A DNA stretch of 64,000 nucleotides. It comes from Ochotona curzoniae. Taxonomy: Eukaryota > Chordata > Mammalia > Lagomorpha > Ochotonidae. The DNA is taken from contig NW_024465777.1 of NCBI RefSeq assembly GCF_017591425.1, positions 1,054,001-1,118,000 on the forward strand, given 5' to 3'. Shown here piece after piece: positions 54,751-64,000 of the stretch. The notes under the pieces were generated by a model, which made no database searches, had not been told where the DNA came from, and was given only the letters and a program-made list of their open reading frames with translations. The position numbers and the translations under genes are program-made. Within the stretch, counting starts at the first letter, position 1. Every line of letters begins with the position of its first letter.

Positions 54751-55074
54751 GGGGCTGGCGTGGGAAGAACAGCAACTTAATCCACGGCTTGGGGCACCAG
54801 CATCCTCTAAGCTTCCTGTAAAGCTTCCGAGTCAGCTGCTCCACTTTCAATCCAGCTGCATGCTGATAGCCTGTTAATACAAGTGAGGAAACAGCAGACA
54901 TGGCCCAAGTGCTTGAACCCCTTCCAGGTTCCTGGTTTTAACCCACCCCGATGCTATTGACACCATTTGGGATGTCACCTAGTGGATGGAAGATTCTCTC
55001 TCTCGCTTGTCACTTTGTGTCTCCTCCACATCGCTGCCTTTCAAATAAGTAAATATTCTTAAAAAAAAAAAAAA
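54751..55074 (+). mobile_element. C-type SINE, plus strand, nested in L1
   Basis: The head reads 'ggggctggcgtgggaagaacagcaacttaatcc', the middle 'agctgctccactttcaatccagctgcatgctg' and the tail 'ctgcctttcaaataagtaaatattc' plus A14. It is an older subfamily, diverged. Confidence 0.85.
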
Positions 55075-55189
55075 GGAGCGGGGAAGTGGGGAAGAAACAT
55101 GAAAGGGTATAAGATCATATAAAAATCAAGTGTATTTCTGCATATTGGCATTGAACTATTTAAAATTGAAATTAAAAAAAAATCATTTA

Positions 55190-55515
55190 GGGCCCAACGG
55201 CGTGGCCTAGTGGCCAAAGTCCTCACCTTGAATGTGCTGGGATCCCATATAGGCAACGGTTCTAATCCCGGCACCTCCACTTCCCATCCAGCTCCCTGCT
55301 TGTGGCCTGGGAAAGCAGTCGAGGACGGCTCGAAGCCTTGGGACCCTGCACCCGTGTGGGAGACTCAGAGGAAGTTCCTGGCTCCTAGCTCCAGATCGGC
55401 ACAGCACTGGCCATTACGCTCACTTAAGGAGTGAATCATCGGATGGAAGATCTTCCTCTCTGCTTCTCCTCCTCTCCGTATATCTGACTTTGTAATAAAA
55501 ATAAATAAAGATTTT
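55190..55515 (+). mobile_element. Young C-type SINE, plus strand, with TSD
   Basis: A near-consensus copy: 'gggcccaacggcgtggcctagtggccaaagtcctc', 'ggttctaatcccggcacctccacttcccatccagctcc' and 'gtcgaggacggctcgaagccttggg', with a tail 'ctgactttgtaataaaaataaataaag'. It is flanked by AAAAAATCATTTA at 55,177-55,189 and 55,516-55,528. It interrupts old L1 ORF2 text, which continues on the right. Confidence 0.93.
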
Positions 55516-55965
55516 AAAAAATCATTTATAGCAGCATCAAAAATTAAGGGACACTGAGAAATGATGTGTAAGATCTGTCCACTGAAGACTACAAAGCATG
55601 GCAGAAGTCCTCCGTAAGGGACTAGTGAGGGTGCACCCATAATGATGGCGTTGACTGTGTTGTCTACATCAGCATGTTACATCAGCATGCCCACCTCGGC
55701 GCTCCCTCAGAGTGTCTGCAGCTACAACCGACGCAGTCCCTCTGGGAACCAGGCAGGCTTTGGGGTAGACAAGCAAATGCAGAGGCGTCTGAAGAGCAAA
55801 GGTAACTCGGAACATGAAGTTACCGCAGACCTGGACATAGATGAGCCATGGCAATCAGCACAGCATGGAAGGGTCTAGACCAGGGAATGGAAACAGACCC
55901 ACATGGGTATGGGTAACTGACTGTTGACAAAGGTGCGAAGGCGATGCAGCAACAAAAGGTAAAGT

Positions 55966-56276
55966 TTTATAAAATTTTAATTAATTGATCTGTATTTATT
56001 TGAAAGCCAGAGAGAGGAAGAGAGACTTCCCATTCACTTATTCACTTCAGCAGCTGGGGCTAAGGCAAGCTAAAGCTGGGAGCCAGGAATTCAGTGCAGG
56101 TCTCCCATGTGGGAGGTAGGGAACCTACTAGGTGAGCATTTGCCTGCAGCATCCCAGGGTGTGCCTTTGTAGACAGCGGAGTCAGGAGTGGATCCAGAGC
56201 ACAAATTCAGACACTCTGATACTGGGCCATGGGTGTCCCAGGCAGGGTCTCCTTGGCTGCTACCAACACCTGTCCC
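55966..56276 (-). mobile_element. C-type SINE, minus strand
   Basis: The reversed tail 'aattttaattaattgatctgtatttatttgaaagcc' precedes 'gacttcccattcacttattcac' and 'gccaggaattcagtgcaggtctcccatgtgggagg'. The head appears at the end. It is diverged and near full length. Confidence 0.8.
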
Positions 56277-56298
56277 AGGTGAGTCCTTTCATCAGATG

Positions 56299-56687
56299 TG
56301 TTACCAGAAATGCCCGGTGGGTTCTTTCCTCAGCTTAGTATAGAAATAAAAAGCCGGGAATCTGGTGCAAACAGAAAAGTTTATTTGTGAAGGGACCAGG
56401 GGAGCAGGGAAAGGAGAGGGAAGGGGAAGCACCTCGGGAGAGAAAACCGGGAGGTGGGGTCCCTCTTGAAGGAGGAGAGAGAGACACCAAAGGTTTGAGG
56501 AAGGGTCTTGGGGTTTTAAGCCTCCCTTGACCCCTCCTTGTTGGGTGGGGAACCTCCAGGTAAGAGGTTTCCCATTGGTGGTCTCTTAAATTAGTTAGAA
56601 AATGGGTGGGCAATGCTGGTGCCGCCCACTTGAAGGTGTGGCCAAGACCTCAGCAGGCCTGGATGGTCTCAAGATGGTGTTGGGACA
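56299..56687 (-). mobile_element. Solo ERV LTR (389 bp), class I-like
   Basis: On the minus strand it begins TGTCCCAACACC and ends TCTGGTAACA. It has a 'ttaaaacccc' TATA-like tract (plus about 56,513-56,521), an AATAAA signal (plus 56,380-56,385) and a pyrimidine-rich region between. The style and spacing resemble class I (gammaretrovirus-like) LTRs, which make 4-bp duplications. Flanks are GATG (56,295-56,298) and AATG (56,688-56,691), matching at three of four bases, so the ends are probable but not certain. No internal genes are present. Confidence 0.75.
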
Positions 56688-56940
56688 AATGAATATCCCG
56701 AGGCAAAAACAAAACCAAACAAAAAAGAAAGAATTTCCATCTACACCTCATACCATATTTTAAAAATCAACTCAAAATGGATCACAGAGCTAAAGATAAA
56801 ATCTAAATTTCTAGAGTTCCTAGGAAAAAGGGGGAAAATCTTTGTGACCTTGGGTTAAACAAATGTTGCCCAGGTATGACACAAAAGCACAATCCTTAAA
56901 AAGAAAAACGGACGAATTGAACTTGATTGAAGAACTTCTG

Positions 56941-57252
56941 AGGCAGGCCTTGCAGTACCATGAGCTAAGTCACCGCTTGGGACTCCTGTGTCTGATGTCA
57001 GAATGCCTGGGTTGGAGCCCCGCCTCCACTTCCGACCCAGCTTCCGGTTAACATGGCTGGTAGGTAGCAGATGAGACCCCGGTACTTGGGTCTCTGCTAC
57101 GTACATGGGAGACAAGGATGGAATTGCTGCCTTTGGCTCTGGTTTGGCCCAACCCTGGCTGGTATGGGCAAAGAGGGTGGACAATCTCTCACTCTTTCTC
57201 TCTTTATCTGTCACTCTGCCTTTCAAATGAAATGCATCTCAACAAAATTGAA
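56941..57252 (+). mobile_element. C-type SINE, plus strand
   Basis: The head reads 'ggcaggccttgcagtaccatgagctaag' and 'gcctgggttggagccccgcctccacttccgaccc'. The 3' part reads 'ctctttatctgtcactctgcctttcaaatgaaatgc'. It is an older subfamily. It closes the repeat-dense block. Confidence 0.82.
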
Positions 57253-58515
57253 AAAACCCAACAGTACTCTATATGATTACGTCACTACATTTATGTGAAA
57301 TTCTGGAGTTTCCCCATCTTTAGTCAATAAGAGATAGTGAGGGGGTCCCCTGGGGAAGAGGCTAGTGCTGACCTCACAGACCCACACCGACGTCCAGTCT
57401 CATCAAGTGGCAAACTCAGTGTGGCTCCATAAAGCAATTTGTGAGAGTCACATACGCTCAGTTCTACCTGTTATTTACAGATCACTCTCAGGACCCCAAA
57501 GACTCATTCATTCAGTCAGTCAACAGGTGCTTTTTGAGCACCTGTGGGGATCCTTCAGTCAGTTAGAAGATAGAGCTCTCGGTCCAGGCAGAGAGAAGCT
57601 GCAGAACTAAATGCCGACAAGCATTTAAATATTTGATGTTGATGGTGCTCTGAAGGAAAACCAAGCAGGGCAAAGAGGGTGGTCTGGGTGGGATCACGTG
57701 CCATTTGAGCAGCATCCTGAGGAGCTGCAGAAGGATCCAGAAGAAGAGACAATGGTTTGTGAGAATGTGACTGGTGCATCTAGAAAGAGGATAAACTTGG
57801 TGGAGCTGGAATGGAGTGAGGAACTGAAGAGCAGCACACAGGGCTAGGGTGGGAGCAGGGACAGTTCAGCTGTTGGAAGGACTTGGGCATTCACAGACAC
57901 ACAACAAATCCTGCCTCTAGAAAGAGTGACAGCAAATCAGTTCGCATTTTCTGCAGGCTTAATGATATGCCTCTTGCCCCAGAAGTCAGAGGGGCCAGGT
58001 ACTTGCTCCATGCTGCTGCCTGCCGGGCTACGACCCAGATGGGACCCAGGAACGAGGCTGGCACACAGTGGACATCATGAGGTGTTCACTGTGATGATCC
58101 GATCGAGGCAGGAGATCCGGCTAGGATGGACTTCCTGGAAGCAGGTGTTTGAACCAGGTTTAGGAGGATTCTCTAGAACGTTCCAGAAAGTGTGTGGTTG
58201 AAAACCAGGGTTTCAGGAGGAAGCCAGAGTGAACAGCAGGCTGCAGGTCACTGTGCACAGGACTTGACATAGCGCCAGCTTACGATAAGCACTCAACACG
58301 TTTGTTGAATGAAACGTGACCAAAGGATGGAACCCGTGAGTCAGTGTGTCCGGGGCACTCGGGTACCAGCACCCGGTCTCTATCCAGGGAGTCCCAGAGC
58401 CCTGCAAGATCCTTGAGAGGAACCAGGATGAGAATCCCAGCTCTGTTTCTCCTGTGAGATGGTGCAGGGGCCACCTGGCTGCTGGAAACCTCTGTCATGT
58501 CCTCAGCAAGAAGGG

Positions 58516-58516
<1 letters not shown>

Positions 58517-58551
<35 letters not shown>
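58517..58551. repeat. (ATC)n microsatellite
   Basis: Eleven uninterrupted ATC units followed by 'ataataat'. The purity suggests it may be polymorphic. Frames through it give poly-His, poly-Ile or poly-Met, which are artefacts. Confidence 0.92.
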
Positions 58552-58749
58552 AATAATACCTATTTCAGCAAGTGCAAAGGTGTACACAGAAATAATGAAT
58601 GCAAAGAACCTGACATGAATGCCACTCAGACAAGAAATGTGGCTCTGTTGGATGCTCCCAGGGGCGGGCACTTGCCATGGGGCTTTGGGCTTTTCACAGT
58701 TAATCTTGAATTTCAAAAATCACAGCAGCCCATTGGCTAGAAGTGTTGT

Positions 58750-58875
58750 TATCTGCCCATCTAACAAAGGACCATCTAGAAGTCTGGAGAGGTGCAGAAA
58801 CTTGCTTAATGTCTCCCAGCTGTTAAGAATGGAAGCAAGGATTTGAACCGGAGATCGCACTGTGCTGTTAGCACT
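58750..58875 (-). repeat. MIR ancient SINE, minus strand
   Basis: The text 'gagaggtgcagaaacttgcttaatgtctcccagctgttaagaatggaagcaaggatttgaacc' is the minus-strand MIR ('gaggttaagtaacttgcccaaggtcacacagctag...'). It ends in 'gcactcttcctctaacc'. Confidence 0.8.
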
Positions 58876-61009
58876 CTTCCTCTAACCAGACTGAGAATTC
58901 AGGGGACAGTAGGGAACTATGCACAGCTCAAGAGGACACAAGGATTCCACCTGCCCTCTCCTTCCTCTGCCTGCAGCAGAGGGGCAGGGATGCTATTCCG
59001 ACTCTATCGGACAGGCTGTAGCCTTACAGCAAACTGCCTATGCCACCACCCTCTACCACCCCACCTTTGCATGGGCCCAAGGCCTGCCAGGTGGTCCCGT
59101 GAGGTCTGTAGCCTCCAAGAGGGACTCCTGCTGGCTGTGACCCACTAAGAAAGGCAGGGATCCAAGGAAATGTCTGGGTTGGTGGCCTGGGTGGCTCCCA
59201 GGGTAGCTGGCACCGCTGGGCAGCCAAGCCCAGGCTCACACACGGACATCACTGCCTGGCTGGCCTGGGGACACTTCAAGTGGTTTTTCTCTCTCTTGTG
59301 AGTCCCTCTAATAAGCGAGCAGAGGCATCCAATTAGAGCTGGTTCTGGAGACATTTGGCCCTGCCAGGAGGTCACAAAAAAGTCACTCTGCTACTAAGCC
59401 TGATGCCCGGGATCTTTACCACATGCCTTTAAAATGTAGACTCAGATGTCAGGGCTCAGCAGGCCTTTGAGGTCACTCTCAGCCTGGCACAGACGTCACA
59501 GCAGGCACAGTGCCACTCTGTCTCTGGCTGCAGGCTTCCAGGGGTGGGGAGCTCCTTCCCATCCACGGGCAGCCTCCATCCACCCTCTCTCTGGGGGCTG
59601 GCAGAAGGAAGCGCTTGGGCTCAAACCTCAGTTCTGATGCTCACCCGTGTCGACACCAGACCGAGTGAAGACTTGCACCCCTGCACCTGTTGTCCTCCTT
59701 GCTCAAGCATTTGTTCAATAAGCAATGCCTCTTGGATGGGGCTTCCCTAGAGGAGGATTCTAGACTAGGATGTGGGTGCGAGTCACAGGGAGAGAGCAGA
59801 TGGGAGGAGTGACAGGTGGCGCTATATCACTCTAAAAAACCAGGCTCAAGTCCAGCCCCTCCTATCTGTGATGTCCCTGCGCTTGGCAGGAGGGTCCTCA
59901 CTCATGTGATCAGATTAATATCACTCCTAGAGGTCAGAGTGGTTCCCATGGCAAAGAAGGTGCTCCCAGAAGGTGGGGATTGGGAAGACACACAGAGAGA
60001 AGACGGGCACGCAGAGACACAGAAACTGAGGCAGGCACTACCAGGTGATGCCAGAGGGCAGGATCAGACTGACGCTGACTCCTAGAAGCCCGAGGGAGGT
60101 TGGGGTGGCCCTAATTCTGCGCCCCCATCCCCACGAAAGAGGCAGCCCTGTTGTTGTCTTCACTGCAGGTGTCTGAGCAACGTTTGCTGTTTCAAGCTGC
60201 CTGGCATCACTGGAAAACTAACATAGGAGGAAGAAAACAATCAACAGGCAGGGCAGGTGCTCTGCGGGTGCACCTGGGGAAAGTGAAGCTAACTCTTCCG
60301 AGGTATACCTCAACCCAGAGCGGGCATGGAACCTTGGACAAAGGCAAGTGGGTGCCAACAAAGCTCCAGGACAGGCCAAGGAGGGCAGATACTGGTGATG
60401 GGCAGGGCTGGGGATCAAGGGACACAGGTAGGGGTGCTGAGGGAATGTGGGCCTGAAAGGGCCTCTACTGAGTGCATGCTGGTTGGTACAGAAAGGGCAC
60501 CCCAGTAATGATGTAGTGAGCTGAAGAGCAGGAAGCAGATGCCACTGTGACCGGACTCCACTCCGGGCCAGAGGAGGTTGGCAGCACCTGGGCCTCCCAG
60601 CTTCAGGTCTTTGTTCCAAGAACTATGCTCTGGCCATGCAGGCCAGCAAGCCCTCACCCTGTTGAGGGGTGGGTACAAGGACCTGGTGTCCACATCCCCG
60701 TTCTCCTTAACCCCATCCAAGGCATGGAACCCTGAATGCCATCACCCCTTGGGCATGAAATGGCATAATGTGTCCACCTCAGGCTGGCTATGAGATTTGC
60801 AGGCTGCCTTTCCTGGCACAGAAAAGGGGGTCCCCGCTACTGAGTGCTCATGCTCCCCTATGCTGAAGGCCACTTATAGACCGGAAGAAGTCCAGAGAGA
60901 GGCAATAAGCAGTTCTCCTGGAAAAGAGAGGTCTCAGCAGCACAGACAACCAGAAGTCCATCACTAGGGCTCCAGCCCCACTCCACGCACCTGTTTAGAA
61001 AATAGAGGA

Positions 61010-61350
61010 GGGGCCCAGCAAGACAGCTCGAAGGCTAAATCCTCGCCTTGCAAGTGCCAGGATCTCATAGCGGCACTGGTTTGTGTACCGGCTGCTCCAC
61101 TTCCCATCCAGTTCCCCATTTATGGCCTGGGAGAGTGGTGGAGGATGGCTCAAAGCCTTGGGATCCCGCACCTGCATGGGAAACCTGGAAGAAGCTCCTG
61201 GATCCTGGCTTTGGATCGGCTCAACTCTGGTCATTGTGACCACTTAGAGAGTGAACTAGTGAATGGAAGATCTTTCTGTCTCTCCTTCTTTCTGTAAATC
61301 TGCCTTTCCAATAAATAAATTAGGGAAAAAAACAAAACAAAACAAAACAG
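61010..61350 (+). mobile_element. Lagomorph C-type SINE, plus strand
   Basis: Full length: 'gggcccagcaagacagctcgaaggctaaatcctcgccttgcaag', 'ctccacttcccatccagttccc' and 'gtgaccacttagagagtgaac', with a tail 'ctgcctttccaataaataaattaggg' and then (CAAAA)n. It is moderately young. Confidence 0.92.
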
Positions 61351-61471
61351 AAAAGGTCCCAGACCCCAGCAGGAGGAAGGAATGCGAAGGTGACAGGGCC
61401 CAGGGCCGGGCTTTTCATTATCATGAGGAGGGAGGTGGATGCTTCTTATGTCCATTTCTTATCTCATTTTT

Positions 61472-61924
61472 TTTTATTTTATTTTTTTTTATTGTTGCTT
61501 ACATTGTATTATGTAGTACAGTTTTATAGGTGCTGGGGATTCCCCCCACCCCTCCCATACCCCTCCCCCCATGGTGGGTTCCTCCACCTTGTTGCATAAC
61601 CATAGTTCAAGTTCAGTTGAGATTCATTGCTTGCAAACACATGCCTAGCATAAAGTTCAGCGTCTTATTGTCCAGATAAGTTCAGTGGCCTCTTGGGGAG
61701 ACCTTCTATGGTCTGAAGATAGGTCTAACAGAGTAAAGATCCGGTCAGTTAAAAGCCCCAACAAGGCCTCAGTATCAATATACAACATTATGGAATTAAT
61801 TGACATAGTATTGGGTAAACAATATGTTAAAAATAATGCAAGTTCTATTCTTCGAAACGTCTGGGTTGAGACAGTATCAATGACAGGTTCAAAAAATAAC
61901 AAACAACCATACAAAAATTACAGG
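61472..61924 (-). other. L1 3' UTR with G-rich tract and A tail
   Basis: On the minus strand the ORF2 stop is followed by about 430 bp of 3' UTR. It contains a strongly G-rich block (plus 61,542-61,570, seen as C runs) with four or more G runs of at least three separated by one to four bases. A short 'aataaa'-rich A tail ends it. G-rich 3' UTR tracts are a conserved oddity of mammalian L1s. A small open frame of 85 codons (61,657-61,914, minus) lies here, but I give it no meaning. This 3' UTR differs in sequence from the L1 3' UTR at 17,308 and 48,868, so two L1 lineages are present. Confidence 0.8.
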
Positions 61925-63903
61925 TTAAATCAAGGCAAACATGTGGTATCTAATCTTTTGGGATTCACTCATTTCCCTTAGCATTATAGTTTCCAGTTGT
62001 GCCCATTTAGCCACAAAGAACTGCATTTTGTTTTTTTTAATAGCTGAGTAGTATTCCATGGAGTAGATGAACCAAAGCTTTCTTATCCAATCTTCTGCTG
62101 ATGGGCATTTCGGTTGCTTCCATGTTTTTGCAATTACTGATTGTGCTGCTATGAACATAGGGATGCATGTTGGTTTGTCGTAAAACAGGTGTTTTGGATA
62201 TATTCCTAGGAGTGCTATTGCTGGGTCATATGGTATGCAGATTTTGAGTTGTTTGAGTGTTCTCCAGACTGATTTCCATAGAGGCTGTACCAATTTGCAG
62301 CTCCACCAGCACTGGAGTAGGGTTCCCTTTTCCCCGCATCCTCGCCAGCAAGTGTCGTTGGTGTTCTTGTTTATGTGGGCCAATCTTGCTGGTGTTAGGT
62401 GGTACCTCATCGATGTTTTAATTTGGATTTCCCTTATTGCTAGGGAGCTGGAACATTTTTTCATATGTTTGTTTGCCATTTGGACTTGTTCCTTTGTGAA
62501 ATGTTTGCCCATTTCCCGTGCCCATTTCTTGAGTGGCTTGTTCGTTTTGGTTTTTTGGTTGTTTTGAAGTTCTTTGTATATCCTGGAAATTAGCCCCCTA
62601 TCGCCTATATCGTGTGCAAAGATCTTCTCCCACTCTGTGGGTTGCTTTTTTACTTTGTTGTACAGAAGCTTCTTAGTTTGATGAGGTCCCATTTGTTTAT
62701 TCTGTTCTCAACTGCTATTGCTTTTGGTGTCCTTCTTAGAAAGTCGGAACCTACTCCTAGGTCTTGCAGGGTATTTCCTACATTTTCCTGCAAGAGTTTG
62801 AAGGTTTCTGGATGTAGGTTTAGGTCTTTTATCCATGTAGATTGGATCTTGGTGTATGGTGATAGATGTGGGTCTATCTTTTTGTTTCTACAGGCTATCA
62901 GCCAGTTGTCCCAACAACATTTACTAAAGAGGCCTTCCCACTTGCTTGAGTTGTCATTGGTCTTTTTGTCAAAGATTAATTGGCTGTATTTGTGTGGGTT
63001 CCCTTTTGGTGCTTCTATTCTATTCCATTGATCTTCCTTTCTGTCTTTGTGCCAGTACCAGGCTGTTTTGATAACCACTGCTCTATAGTATGTCCAGAGG
63101 TCCGGGATTGTGATTCCCCCTGCTAACTTCTTATTTTTCAGGATGGTTCTAGCTATTCGTGGTTTTTTGTGTTTCCAGATGAACTTTTGAATCATTGTAT
63201 CCAGTTCCGTGAAGAATGTTTTGGGCAATTTGATTGGAATTGCATTGAAAATGTATATTGCTTGTGGTAGTATAGACATTTTAATGATATTGATTTTGCC
63301 TATCCAGGAGCACGGGATGTTATTCCATCTTTTGAGGTTTTGTTCAATTTCCTTTTTAAATAGTTTGTAGTTTTCTTCGAATAGGTCTCCTACGCTTTTG
63401 GTTAAATTTATTCCCAAATACTTCATACTTCTCTCTGCTATTTTGAATGGTATCCTGTTGGTTAGATCTTCTTCCATCTTGGTGTTATTTGCGTACACTA
63501 TGGCTGTTGATTTTCGTTCGTTAATTTTGTACCCCGCCACTCTGCCAAACTCTCGTATAAGTTCTAGCAGTTTCTGTATTGAGTCTCCTGGTTTTTCTAT
63601 GTATAGGATTATGTCATCTGCATATAGTGAAAGCTTGACTTCTTCGTTTCCTATACGTATGCCTTTGATTTCTTTTTCTTGTCTTATGGCCTCTGCAAGT
63701 ACCTCTAGGACTATGTTGAATAGCAGTGGTGATAGCGGGCACCCTTGTCTTGTTCCAGATCGCAGTGGGAAGGGTTCTAGCTTTTCTCCATTCAGTATGA
63801 TACTGGCATTGGGTTTTTCATAAATTGCTTTGATTATGTTGTGGATTTTCCCATCTATGCCTACTTTGGCTAGAGTTTTTAGCATGAAGAGGTGTTGGAT
63901 TTT
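61925..63903 (-). pseudogene. L1 ORF2 C-terminal part: reverse transcriptase and Cys-rich domain
   Basis: ORF2 is the L1 endonuclease/reverse transcriptase. The first frame (63,885 down to 62,650) holds reverse transcriptase motif [14 protein letters not shown] at residues 44-57 and the catalytic YADD at 88-91. The thumb region follows. The frame ends at FCTTK-stop near 62,650. A second frame, overlapping from about 62,690, continues [12 protein letters not shown] to the ORF2 end at 61,925, so a single frameshift near 62,650 splits the gene. The C-terminal cysteine cluster reads CWRGCG...LLQCWWSC. Human L1 has H where this copy has Q just before the third C. The N-terminal endonuclease is absent because of truncation. 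Confidence 0.93.
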
Positions 63904-63916
63904 TTATCTCATTTTT

Positions 63917-64000
63917 AAAAAAATATTTGAAAGGCTGAGCAAGACAGAGATCTTCCATCTAATGGTTTATTTCACCAATGCTCCCAACAGCCAGGGCTGA
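63917..64000 (-). mobile_element. C-type SINE, minus strand, cut by window end
   Basis: The reversed tail 'aaaaaaatatttgaaaggc' and 'agagatcttccatctaatgg' begin a minus-strand SINE. It reaches 'caacagccagggctga' at the edge. Only the 3' third is visible. The L1 to its left is inserted next to this A-rich tail. Confidence 0.8.

Larger units (their letters stand above)
53359..56940 (+). mobile_element. Old L1 ORF2 remnant carrying nested insertions
   Basis: Blocks of L1 ORF2 text occur in correct order on the plus strand: 53,360-53,580 ('gtgaactccaccaaacattcaaggaag', 'tatgaggccatcatcaccctgag'), 53,930-54,020, 54,340-54,465, 54,505-54,660 ('tcaccacttccacccaacac', 'aaagtcccagccagagcagg'), 55,075-55,189, 55,516-55,610 ('gatctgtccactgaagactacaaagc'), 55,845-55,960, and 56,690-56,940 ('aaatctttgtgaccttgggttaaac'). 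They cover the reverse transcriptase and C-terminal regions. Stops and indels are frequent. SINEs, an LTR and a (CAAAA)n run separate the blocks. Confidence 0.75.
57253..61009. other. Single-copy DNA with MIR and ATC repeat
   Basis: No gene is recognised. A MIR-like tract at 58,245-58,320, a MIR at 58,750-58,875 and an (ATC)n microsatellite at 58,517-58,551 are the only features I can name. Frames up to 133 codons are strand-overlapping and lack any domain. Confidence 0.5.
61472..63903 (-). mobile_element. Young 5'-truncated L1 with 13-bp TSD
   Basis: A minus-strand L1 of about 2.43 kb. In plus coordinates it begins with a T-rich tail (61,472-61,490) and then a 3' UTR of about 430 bp. ORF2 sequence follows up to the truncation point at 63,903. 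It is flanked by direct repeats TTATCTCATTTTT at 61,459-61,471 and 63,904-63,916. Truncation at the 5' end is usual for L1 retrotransposition. The near-intact frame and exact duplication indicate a recent insertion. It lacks the promoter, ORF1, the endonuclease and the N-terminal part of the reverse transcriptase. Confidence 0.93.

Noticed and set aside
55190..55280. tRNA gene suggested by A-box and B-box motifs
   Set aside because: These motifs belong to the tRNA-derived head of the SINE; there is no cloverleaf with a proper acceptor stem.
58459..58740. Poly-His or poly-Ile frames
   Set aside because: They are translations of the (ATC)n microsatellite.
61657..61914. Small minus-strand open frame in the L1 3' UTR as a new L1 protein
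   Set aside because: Only 85 codons, with no resemblance to any L1 product. Lack of comparison copies makes selection untestable here.

Overview
This window is nuclear DNA from a mammal and almost certainly from a lagomorph (rabbit, hare or pika). The main evidence is about two dozen copies of one tRNA-derived SINE of the lagomorph C-repeat (CSINE) type. Each copy has a head with a B-box-like motif, a middle reading roughly 'CTCCACTTCCCATCCAGCTCC', and a tail reading 'TCTGCCTTTCCAATAAA(TAAATAAATC)'. Mammalian L1, HAL1-like and MIR elements, class I and class II ERV LTRs, and a U6 snRNA pseudogene are also present. I cannot separate rabbit from pika without a database search. I found no host protein-coding exon I could defend: the longest non-repeat reading frames look like chance frames in GC-rich DNA. 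The window is best read as intergenic or intronic.

Layout. Positions 1 to about 40,600 are fairly GC-rich, mostly single-copy sequence with scattered SINEs, ancient MIRs, a hAT-like fossil, GT-rich tracts and small satellites. A few AT-rich, low-repeat islands look like conserved noncoding elements (best at 19,250-19,500). A U6/L1 composite lies at 17,015-17,622. A 303-bp single-copy segment at 35,927-36,229 has a nearly identical second copy at 37,956-38,260, lodged inside a SINE.

From about 40,600 to 57,250 the DNA is dominated by repeats: a roughly 2.3-kb degenerate satellite with a period near 63 bp (41,200-43,715), a HAL1-like fragment, a decayed L1 with 5' UTR, ORF1 and the start of ORF2 (45,800-47,930), L1 3' UTR pieces, and an old L1 ORF2 (53,359-56,940) cut up by SINEs. 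Four solo LTRs are set into this block. Three are bounded by perfect 6-bp target duplications, and removing the inserts restores the interrupted host repeats.

From 57,250 to 61,000 the sequence returns to mostly single-copy DNA. The right edge holds a young, 5'-truncated L1 on the minus strand (61,472-63,903) flanked by a 13-bp target duplication. Its ORF2 reverse transcriptase is readable apart from one frameshift. The window then ends inside another SINE.

The elements do not form a pathway. Their nesting gives a relative order of events: old L1/HAL1/MIR first, then the satellite and SINEs, then the solo LTRs, the youngest SINEs and the minus-strand L1.
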